Shown here piece by piece: positions 50,368 to 57,762 of a stretch of DNA of 64,000 nucleotides (positions are counted from its first letter, which is position 1; the number at the start of each line of letters is the position of its first letter). Origin of the DNA: Nostoc paludosum FACHB-159 (GTDB taxonomy: Bacteria > Cyanobacteriota > Cyanobacteriia > Cyanobacteriales > Nostocaceae). The notes beneath the pieces are model-generated. The model worked only from the letters and a program-made list of their open reading frames with translations, was not told the origin of the DNA and did not search any database. The position numbers and the translations under genes are program-made. The stretch lies in the NCBI RefSeq assembly GCF_014698835.1, contig NZ_JACJTU010000010.1, positions 153,897 through 217,896 of the forward strand. Direction: 5' to 3'.

Positions 50368-50691
50368 TTATGCACCTAGTGAAGGCTGATCCTTAGTATT
50401 TTTTGACATTGTGAGAGCTATAGCTGCGGCATAAGCAATCTCCGCTGCCACTTGATAAGCATGTTTAATACTTGATGAAGCGTCCTTGGTTTTAGGAGCA
50501 GGCGAAACTTTTTTACGCCGTGATTCTTGCTTTACATCACCTGCAACAACCGATCGCTGTAATAATATCCACGCATCTAGATCTTCGGAATCATAATCAC
50601 TTTGAATTAGCGATCGAATTTCCTCTTCAGCTACAATACTCAAATAACCAGTAGCTAGAGCTTCTTCTACAAGTTGTTTAATTAAAGCCAT
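50368..50691 (-). CDS. Small conserved cyanobacterial protein
   Basis: 107 aa. The first half (LIKQLVEEALATGYLSIVAEEEIRSLIQSDYDSEDLDAWILLQRSVVAGDVKQESRR) resembles a family of small cyanobacterial proteins of unknown function with the pattern L-x-x-E-A-L-x-T-G-Y-L-x-x-x-A-E. The second half is a Lys/Ser linker and a hydrophobic Ala-rich helix (AAEIAYAAAIALTM). Regular codon use supports it. Confidence 0.65.
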   Translation of the reverse strand: MALIKQLVEEALATGYLSIVAEEEIRSLIQSDYDSEDLDAWILLQRSVVAGDVKQESRRKKVSPAPKTKDASSSIKHAYQVAAEIAYAAAIALTMSKNTKDQPSLGA

Positions 50692-52010
50692 AATGTTAGA
50701 CCAAGTGTGTGATTTAAAACCGATACCTGAATTTCTCCAATTGCATCTTGCCTTGTCAACTTTTCCCTGAAACTCGGATACGTTTTAGCTTTCCATAAAA
50801 TTTATAACAAGTAAACCCAAGCACGCATCACCCGCTTGGCTCACCCATTTGGGTGATTTACAAATTTTGAGATATAAGTAACAGGGAAGAAGCTAATTTT
50901 TAGGTTTTTGTTTTTGCCAAAAAGAGGGTGTGATTTAGTATAGTAGATATCATTTTAAATTTAACAAAAACTAAAATTTTTTTTAGAGTTCAGTGACGGT
51001 ATAAATATCATTACTCATTAGTCATTAGTCATGATTTACCCTCTGCCCCTCTGTCCCTGTTACCTGTGCCCCTGTACCCCGCGCCTCTAGTCCCTAATTA
51101 GCTCGTAAAAAACTTAGCTGATTTTCATAATTTTTATCAGTAAATAGCCTGAAAATTAACTGATTTCAGGAAGATTGCGCCACTAAAAATAAAATGTGTT
51201 ATCGTTAAAAACAATTGTAATTAAAAGCCATTCATCTAATTAATAAGGATGAATTGGTTAGTCTGTAAATCATCCGTGTGCAACATGATTGGAGCAGCAT
51301 ACTCTAGAAATTCGTTGCAAGAAAGCCGTCATAGCAGTCGGGGAAGCGCTTACTTGTTTGCACCGATGGTTAACTTCAATGTGATGGCCGATGTGGGAGA
51401 TAATCCACCTTAAATTGGATTTGATTTGGGCAGAATTACCCATGAAAATCCAACAATAATTACATATCCTGCTAGACATAAATTGTCTTTGAGCTTTGAA
51501 ATAGTCTAGTCAAATGTATTTTTGTTGCCAAATAGCTTGTAGGACTGAGTTGTTTGAAAACACTCACACAGCCTGAGAATAACCTTCAGGTAAGCAACTC
51601 TATACGTAGTTGTGTAACAAGCTTTTAAAATTTTTTGCCCCAGAACCAAAACAGTAACCTATCTCAAGGAAAAAATATTCCCATTAGACAATTTAATAGT
51701 CTGAACTTTGACTCTGCAATGCATTTTTTGAAAAATCAGCAAAACTTTTGCGTAAGCTTACTAGTGCCAAAGCATATTAGGTGAGTAATCATACTTCATT
51801 AAAGTTAAAAAATTGCTTGTATAGTTCAAGTCAGACTTTGGTTGTTCCAAATTGGAAAGCCATGTAAAAAATCTAGGGAATACAGTAATAGCGGTAACTT
51901 AAATTAGGTATTAAGACATACCAATACTAATGGTATGGGCATGAGATTAGGATACAGCCCAAAAAAAGCTTCAAAACCTCAACAACAATTGATTGAAGAG
52001 ATATGTAACC
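50692..52010. other. 1.3 kb AT-rich stretch with few or no genes
   Basis: No gene of normal length. Near 51030-51100 there are pyrimidine repeats (CTCTGCCCCTCTGTCCCTG). A possible small reading frame is listed separately at 51249-51413. A hairpin CATACCA-7-TGGTATG lies at 51917-51937, about 75 bases before the acyltransferase start. The region may hold a long leader or an unrecognised regulatory RNA, but no structure was conclusive. Confidence 0.4.
51249..51413 (+). CDS. Possible small protein (54 or 42 aa)
   Basis: An open frame from ATG 51249 or ATG 51285 to TAA 51411-51413 gives ...MIGAAYSRNSLQESRHSSRG, then SAYLFAPMVNFNVMADVGDNPP. The composition is mixed and protein-like compared with the surrounding AT-rich DNA, but no good ribosome site precedes either start and no family is recognised. 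Confidence 0.3.
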   Translation: MNWLVCKSSVCNMIGAAYSRNSLQESRHSSRGSAYLFAPMVNFNVMADVGDNPP

Positions 52011-52700
52011 ATGCATAAAGACCAATATTTCTCAAAATTTCAACGCGCCCAAGAACTTTTAGTAACTACAGTCTTCGGAGATATTCCGACACTCATTCTC
52101 GGCCCAAAGTTGCGAAATTTAGTATATCGTACTATTTTTGCCAAAATAGGCAACCCAGTTTATATCCAAAATGGTGTTGAATTTAACGGTACTTCTTGTA
52201 TTGAAATTGGCAGTGGAGTATATATTTTTAAAGGTGTGCGGTTGGACGCTAGTGGACACAAAAATAATAGAATTCATCTAGGAAATAGAGTCGCTATTGA
52301 ACGTTACGTAGATATCGGGTGTTTGGAAAATACGTATATACATATTGATGAAGACACCTTCATTGGCCCCAACGTATGTATTGAAGGGCCAGGAGACATT
52401 AAAATTGGCAAACACTGTATGATTGCAGCCCACTCAGGTATATATGCTAATAGTCATAACTTTACCGATCCAATGCAACCGATAAAATCCCAAGGTGTGA
52501 CTCGTAAGGGAATTGCGATCGAGGATGACTGTTGGCTAGGGCATGGAGTAACAGTATTAGATGGCGTTACCATTGGTCAAGGCAGTGTGATTGGTGCGGG
52601 AGCAGTTGTGAATAAAGATATTCCCCCTTTCTCAGTTGCTGTAGGCATACCTGCACGAGTAATCAAAAATCGAATTGGTAAGGAACTAGCAAAACTTTAG
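52011..52700 (+). CDS. Left-handed beta-helix (hexapeptide) acyltransferase
   Basis: 229 aa from ATG 52011, with GAAGAG at 51995-52000. Hexapeptide repeats of the [LIV]-G-x4 type run from about residue 55 (IQNGVEFNGTSCIEIGSGVYIFKGVRLDASG) to the end (TVLDGVTIGQGSVIGAGAVVNKDIPPFSVAVGIPARVIK). The loop HSGIYANSHNFTDP has the catalytic His of the CoA-dependent WbbJ/maa-type transferases. It probably O-acetylates a sugar of exopolysaccharide or the heterocyst or cell envelope. It stands alone. Confidence 0.82.
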   Translation: MHKDQYFSKFQRAQELLVTTVFGDIPTLILGPKLRNLVYRTIFAKIGNPVYIQNGVEFNGTSCIEIGSGVYIFKGVRLDASGHKNNRIHLGNRVAIERYVDIGCLENTYIHIDEDTFIGPNVCIEGPGDIKIGKHCMIAAHSGIYANSHNFTDPMQPIKSQGVTRKGIAIEDDCWLGHGVTVLDGVTIGQGSVIGAGAVVNKDIPPFSVAVGIPARVIKNRIGKELAKL

Positions 52701-53136
52701 GGTAAATGTTGACTAATGACTGAGAACTGGATATGGTAAGTGTTTTCTCTAAACTCTACTTTTTGGGAAACTTATATTGTTAGTCAACGTCTCAAGAATA
52801 GCCAGTCTCTGAGTTATTTTTTAGAGACATTTAGCAAGTCAGACACGCACCATTTTCAATAAACTTGAGTATTGGGAGTGCTGGGTTAGGAGTCGTAGGG
52901 GCGCAAGGCCTTGCGCCCCTAGCCCGTGGTATATTTATCTGAAAATAGCCGTAAGATCTTCTACACCCCTGATTTCCTCCCATCCTCTAGTCAACACTCA
53001 ACAGTCAACAGCCAACACTCCCCAGAATCTGGTCTCAAAAAGGGACGAGATGTGGGTAATATAAAGTAGCTACTTTTTCTGCATGGCAGATACTGAAACA
53101 AAAGCTCTCTTTGTTATACCCTTTGGAGATGTTTGT
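52701..53136. repeat. Intergenic region with a perfect 26-base palindrome, upstream of psbI
   Basis: TAGGGGCGCAAGG (52896-52908) is exactly complementary to CCTTGCGCCCCTA (52909-52921). CAACACTCAACAGTCAACAG words at 52983-53005 resemble STRR heptamers. The remaining DNA should carry the psbI promoter. Confidence 0.75.
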
Positions 53137-53253
53137 ATGGTGACTTTAAAAATCGTTGTTTATATTGTTGTTGCCTTCTTTGTAGCTATCTTCGTCTTCG
53201 GATTTTTGTCGAACGACCCAGCTCGTAACCCCGGCCGTCGCGACTTGGAGTAA
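53137..53253 (+). CDS. psbI: Photosystem II reaction centre protein I
   Basis: 38 aa, the exact usual length of Psb[21 protein letters not shown] then [19 protein letters not shown] single membrane helix is followed by the conserved FLSxDPxRNPxRxDLE tail. PsbI sits at the edge of the D1 side of photosystem II and helps its assembly. GGAG at 53125-53128, eight bases before ATG, is the ribosome site. Too short for common ORF cut-offs. Confidence 0.95.
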   Translation: MVTLKIVVYIVVAFFVAIFVFGFLSNDPARNPGRRDLE

Positions 53254-53305
53254 AACAGCGATAAATTATCCACAACTTTGGAAGGCGGAAAATACTCAAC
53301 GCCAC

Positions 53306-53338
53306 GGAAACTTACTAGGTTAAAGTTAGTAAGTTTCC
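53306..53338 (+). terminator. Perfect 12-bp hairpin behind psbI
   Basis: GGAAACTTACTA (53306-53317) pairs perfectly with TAGTAAGTTTCC (53327-53338) around a 9-base loop. No T-run, so it could be a transcript-stabilising stem rather than a terminator. Confidence 0.6.
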
Positions 53339-53434
53339 TGCTCCAAGTAGCAGAAGGCGACAGTCGAAAGGCAAAATGTATATTCATGCTTTTGTTCGCC
53401 ATTTGGCTGTTTGTTAGCTCGGTTTTGCTCAAAT

Positions 53435-56050
53435 ATGCTTCATCCAGTTCTGCCGCCCGATCCGCCTCCTATTCTCGAACCTTTACAAATTGCCAATCCT
53501 GTCTTATCTGTTAGTGACACTAAGTCTACTTCAGGTGTAAAAACTCGGATACTCTTAAAGAAAGGCAAATCCAAGCATGATAAGGATTTAGCTCAGTTGC
53601 CGATCGCAGGTGAGACGAAAAGTTATCCGCGATCGCCAACTTCGCTCGACTCAACTGCTGATGAGGTGCTAGTTGCCGAAACTCCATCTCCACCCAATCC
53701 ACCAGAAACTTTCCCGCCAGAATTTTCTTCTGGTAGCGCCTCCCAAAGTGCGGCACTTCTAGGACAATCTCTAGAAGTTGGTTATCCCACGCAGGAAGTT
53801 GAGACTTTTAATCTTGCTGAAAAAAAAGATACAGAGGTAGACAGACGCAAAGACGGGGAGACACGGGGACAGGGAAAAACAGAAGTTGGAGGGTCTGAAG
53901 AACTTCAAAAGCGATCGCCAAATCCCGACTCCAATAACCAAGAAAAACAAACCTCATTAGACTCTCCTGACTCTAATGTGTCCCCGCGTCCCCGCGTCCC
54001 CGCGTCCCCTCCTCCTGTTTCTGCATCCAATTCTCAATCAGTACAAAATTTAATCCAATTCAAGTCTCGCAACCCAACAAACAAACTTTCTGCCCCCTTC
54101 ACGGTAGAATTCTATTCCCAAACCCAAACACCAAGACCTACGCCACAAGTAGACACAACAAATCAGCCACAAGCGCCAGCTACTACGCCGCCAGCCGCCG
54201 CACCGAGAATTGTCGAAGTAACTTCAGATCGGCAGGAGTATGACGAACAACGGCGGATTATTACAGCTGTTGGTAATGTGGTTGTCCGATTTGATGGAGC
54301 GGTAGTAGATGCCGATCGCCTACAAGTCAATTTGGATAACTTGATTGCTGCGGGGGAAGGTAATGTCATTCTCACACGGGGCGATCAAGTACTGCGGGGA
54401 CAACGTTTTACCTATAACTTTGTTCAAGATAGCGGGGAAATGCTAAATGGTAGAGGGGAAATTTTCGTACCCTCAGCCAGTACAGACTTTGCTTTCTCAT
54501 CCACAAACATAACTGCTGGTGGAGTTCCACAACGCCTGCCGAGCGATCGCATTACAGCTAATCAGCCGCTTTCAAGTGTCAGCAGTCCCGGAGGAATCGA
54601 TATCACAGTTGGTGCTGGTCAGACAGAAGCTAGCAATCTCCCCCCCCCGAAAGCTGGGGGTGCAGTCAAGCGCTTGAGGTTTGAAGCCCAACAAATTGAC
54701 TTCTATCCCCAAGGCTGGCAAGCAAGCGATGTCCGCATCACTAATGACCCTTTTTCGCCCCCAGAACTAGAGTTACGTGCAGATAAAGTCACTTCCACGC
54801 GGGAATCACCCTTGGTAGAGCGCATCCAGACACGCGGACAGCGTTTGGTATTAGATCAAACGATTTCCTTACCAATTCCCCTAAATGAGCGGACGATTGA
54901 CCGTCGAGAGCGGGATGTTACACCCTTTATCGTCTCTCCCGGCTACGACGGAGAAGACCGAGGTGGTTTCTATGTTGAGCGTGGCTTTCAAGTCATCGAT
55001 ACAGAGCAGACACGCTGGACAATCACGCCCCAGTTATTTGTACAAAGGGCTATAGAAGGAACGGATAACTTAAGCGGAATATTTGGTGTCAGAACCAGGA
55101 TAAATTCTGTTTTGAGTCCACGAACTGTAATTCAAGGTACTGGAGAGTTAACCAGTTTTGACTTCGACAATGTAGAAGACAGTTTTCGGGCGAATTTGGG
55201 ATTGCGCCAAATATTAGGCGATCGCCTTCCTCATTTGTTGAATTTGCAATACAATTACCGCGATCGTCTCTACAATGGCAGCCTTGGTTTTCAAGACGTT
55301 CAGAGTAGTTTTGGTGGTCTGATTACCTCTCCTGTGATTCCTTTAGGGAAAAGTGGCATCAACCTTACCTATCAAGCAAGTGCCCAGTATATTGATGCCA
55401 ATACCGATCGCTTAGACTTACTAGAACCAGTGCGGGAAAACAATCGCATCTCACTAGGTCGCCTACAAGCCAGTGCTGACCTCAGTACTGGGTTCCTGCT
55501 ATGGCAGGGAAAACCGTTACCACCGACATCCAGTGAGGGATTACGATACACAGCTACCCCTGTAGTTCCTTACTTACAAGCGATCGCTGGCGTCACCGGT
55601 ACCAGCAGTTATTACAGCAATGGAGATAACCAAAGCACCCTAACTGGTAGAATTGGCTTACTAGGACAAATTGGTAATTTTTCTCGACCCTTTTTCGACT
55701 ATACTGCCTTTAATATTAGTTATTCTCAAGCTTTAAATAACGGATTATCACCTTTTTTATTCGATCGCTCCGTTGATAACAAAATATTGACTGCTGGCAT
55801 TACACAGCAAATCTATGGGCCTCTACGTTTAGGCTTTCAAACATCAATTAACTTAGATACAGGTAAAGAAACTAGCACTGACTACATAGTGGAATATAGC
55901 CGCCGCACCTATGGCATTACCTTGCGTTACAATCCGGTACTGGAGCTAGGTGCTGTAAGCTTCCGAATTAGTGATTTTAACTGGAGTGGTGGCACCGATC
56001 CATTTTCTGAAATTAAACCAGTAGTCGGCGGCGTGCAACAGAATTATTAA
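53435..56050 (+). CDS. DUF3769 / LptD-like outer-membrane protein with an OstA (LptA-like) domain
   Basis: 871 aa from ATG 53435 (MLHPVLPPDPPPILEPLQI). A long Pro/Ser-rich N-terminal region (1-250) is followed by an OstA/LptA-like beta-jellyroll at about 262-360 (VEVTSDRQEYDEQRRIITAVGNVVVRFDGAVVDADRLQVNLD). A C-terminal region of strands typical of an outer-membrane barrel (DUF3769) ends it. This is the cyanobacterial counterpart of LptD, which inserts lipopolysaccharide into the outer membrane. No clear signal peptide is seen at this start. Two stretches in the N-terminal region are translated repeats. Downstream of psbI, probably separately transcribed. Confidence 0.8.
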   Translation: MLHPVLPPDPPPILEPLQIANPVLSVSDTKSTSGVKTRILLKKGKSKHDKDLAQLPIAGETKSYPRSPTSLDSTADEVLVAETPSPPNPPETFPPEFSSGSASQSAALLGQSLEVGYPTQEVETFNLAEKKDTEVDRRKDGETRGQGKTEVGGSEELQKRSPNPDSNNQEKQTSLDSPDSNVSPRPRVPASPPPVSASNSQSVQNLIQFKSRNPTNKLSAPFTVEFYSQTQTPRPTPQVDTTNQPQAPATTPPAAAPRIVEVTSDRQEYDEQRRIITAVGNVVVRFDGAVVDADRLQVNLDNLIAAGEGNVILTRGDQVLRGQRFTYNFVQDSGEMLNGRGEIFVPSASTDFAFSSTNITAGGVPQRLPSDRITANQPLSSVSSPGGIDITVGAGQTEASNLPPPKAGGAVKRLRFEAQQIDFYPQGWQASDVRITNDPFSPPELELRADKVTSTRESPLVERIQTRGQRLVLDQTISLPIPLNERTIDRRERDVTPFIVSPGYDGEDRGGFYVERGFQVIDTEQTRWTITPQLFVQRAIEGTDNLSGIFGVRTRINSVLSPRTVIQGTGELTSFDFDNVEDSFRANLGLRQILGDRLPHLLNLQYNYRDRLYNGSLGFQDVQSSFGGLITSPVIPLGKSGINLTYQASAQYIDANTDRLDLLEPVRENNRISLGRLQASADLSTGFLLWQGKPLPPTSSEGLRYTATPVVPYLQAIAGVTGTSSYYSNGDNQSTLTGRIGLLGQIGNFSRPFFDYTAFNISYSQALNNGLSPFLFDRSVDNKILTAGITQQIYGPLRLGFQTSINLDTGKETSTDYIVEYSRRTYGITLRYNPVLELGAVSFRISDFNWSGGTDPFSEIKPVVGGVQQNY
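53836..54012 (+). repeat. Repeat-derived coding segments in the LptD-like gene
   Basis: AGACGCAAAGACGGGGAGAC, ACGGGGACAGGGAAAA at 53843-53879 and GTGTCCCCGCGTCCCCGCG, TCCCCGCGTCCCCTCC at 53979-54011 lie in frame. Words of the first type (ACACGGGGACACGGGGACAG) form an intergenic repeat just behind the same gene at 56101-56122. Confidence 0.75.
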
Positions 56051-56061
56051 TCAAAATTGCA

Positions 56062-56243
56062 ATGGGGCATTGGGCATTGGGTATGGGAAGAGGACAAGGG
56101 GACACGGGGACACGGGGACAGGGAGAATAATTCCTAACTCAGCACTCCCCATGCCCAATGCCCAATGCCCAATGCCCAATGCCCAATGCCCAATGCCCAA
56201 TGCCCAATGCCCAATGCCCAATGCCCAATGCCCAATGCCCAAT
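56062..56243. repeat. Long STRR foldback with about 13 CCCAATG heptamers
   Basis: GGGGCATTGGGCATTGGG and GGGGACACGGGGACACGGGG are followed by a long run of CCCAATG heptamers (56151-56243). The run ends within a few bases of the stop codon of the converging sensor kinase gene. Confidence 0.9.
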
Positions 56244-56246
56244 GCC

Positions 56247-57752
56247 CTATTCCAATGATTCGGGATTTAAAGGCAAAATTACTGTAAATGTAGTACCGAC
56301 ATCAACTTGGCTTGTAAAGTTAATTTGACCTCCGTGAGCATCAACGCATCTTTTAACGATAACTAACCCCAATCCAGTGCCTTGAATTGATTGGACATTT
56401 GAGGCTCGATAGAATGATTCAAAAAGTCGGGCTTGGTCTGCTTCAGGAATACCAATGCCTCTATCTTGAATATAAAAAATTGCTACTTTATCCGTAGGAT
56501 CGCATATTAAATCGAATTGAATATTGCTACCTTTGGGAGAATATTTGACCGCGTTTGACAGTAAATTTCCGAACATGTAATGTAAAAGCCGTTCATCCAT
56601 CACAGCGTTCGTATTTTCAGTATGACAAGTAAAAATAATTTGACTTACACTATTTATAACAGTAGAAAAATCGTCGATTAGCTCTCTACAGAATTGTTCT
56701 AAGTTAATTGGAGCAGGATTGCATACGAGTTTTCCTGCCTCCGCATGGCCCATAAATAGTACCTCTTCCATGAGTTGGTTCATGGATTGTACTGCTCCTT
56801 GAATGCGGTTTAAATAAGTGCGTCTTTTAACATCTGTCAAATGCGAACCTTGAATTTCTATGAGTTCTACTGCCGTTTGAATAACTGTTAAGGGATTACG
56901 GAATTCATGAGATACAGTCGAGATAAATAAAGACTTAAGACGGTTAAGTTCTTGCTCCTTTTGTAATGCTTGCTCTAGCAATTGTGCTTGACGCCGTTCA
57001 CTAAGATCCCAAAAAACAACTACTACACCATTTATCTGGTCGGGACGCCGCCTCAGCGGTGAAGCACTATCACCAATGGGAACTCTTTTTCCGTCCCTAG
57101 TAATCAAAGATGTGAATTCTCCCAAATAAACAACCTGTTGTTCTCGCAGTACTCTTGTGACTGGGTTTTCTAAAGTAGCTTCTGTAACTTCATCGACAAT
57201 ATGAAAAATATTTGACGCCTCATTTCCTAAAGCATCTTCTTGCTGCCATCCAGTTATTGCCTCAGCTGCGGGATTCATGAATGTCACCATTCCTTGCTCG
57301 TTGGTGGCAATTACAGCATCACTCATGGAGTTTAAAAGAGTTGCTAATTGATCTCGATTCTCCCGCAATTCGCGTTCTAACTGGTGTTTTAACAAACCGA
57401 TTTCAATAGCTATTCTTAAATCTTTTGTCGTAAATGGTTTAACAATGTATCCGAAAGGTTGAGTAACTTTTGCTCTGTCTAGAGTATTTTCATCACCATA
57501 GGCAGTGAGAAAAATCACGGGAACATCTAGCTGTTCGCGAATATGAGCAGCAGTAGCAATACCATCCATTTCTCCTTTGAGGATAATATCCATTAGTACT
57601 AGTTCTGGTTGAGTTTCCCACGCCTTAGCAATGGCAACTTTTCCGGAGGAAGCTGTACCTGTGACGGTGTATCCTAATTGGCTGAGTTGGCTGGCAATAG
57701 TTCTAGCCACAATCACTTCATCTTCAACGACTAAAATCCTAGCTTGAGGCAT
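56247..57752 (-). CDS. Receiver-PAS-histidine kinase (hybrid sensor)
   Basis: 501 aa. Receiver at 5-118 with Asp55 (LVLMDIIL) and Lys105 (YIVKPF). PAS at about 134-256 ([29 protein letters not shown]). HisKA with His282 ([12 protein letters not shown]). HATPase with N box [11 protein letters not shown]1 DRGIGIPE and G2 [11 protein letters not shown]. An N-terminal receiver feeding a kinase suggests that it receives phosphate from another kinase, most simply the one coded 10 bases upstream in the same operon. No output regulator is in view. Confidence 0.92.
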   Translation of the reverse strand: MPQARILVVEDEVIVARTIASQLSQLGYTVTGTASSGKVAIAKAWETQPELVLMDIILKGEMDGIATAAHIREQLDVPVIFLTAYGDENTLDRAKVTQPFGYIVKPFTTKDLRIAIEIGLLKHQLERELRENRDQLATLLNSMSDAVIATNEQGMVTFMNPAAEAITGWQQEDALGNEASNIFHIVDEVTEATLENPVTRVLREQQVVYLGEFTSLITRDGKRVPIGDSASPLRRRPDQINGVVVVFWDLSERRQAQLLEQALQKEQELNRLKSLFISTVSHEFRNPLTVIQTAVELIEIQGSHLTDVKRRTYLNRIQGAVQSMNQLMEEVLFMGHAEAGKLVCNPAPINLEQFCRELIDDFSTVINSVSQIIFTCHTENTNAVMDERLLHYMFGNLLSNAVKYSPKGSNIQFDLICDPTDKVAIFYIQDRGIGIPEADQARLFESFYRASNVQSIQGTGLGLVIVKRCVDAHGGQINFTSQVDVGTTFTVILPLNPESLE

Positions 57753-57762
57753 TTGATATTTA

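Noticed and set aside
51270..51479. Minus-strand frame of 69 codons
   Set aside because: Composition looks random; the plus-strand small frame in the same place looks more protein-like, though still weak.
53278..53514. Frame overlapping the start of the LptD-like gene
   Set aside because: It runs through the psbI hairpin and into another frame of the next gene; no ribosome site.
56151..56243. CRISPR-like regular repetition
   Set aside because: The units are contiguous heptamers without spacers and no cas genes are near.
56051..56258. Frames of repeating MGIGHWALG or AQCPMPN peptides
   Set aside because: They are the CCCAATG heptamer array read in both directions.
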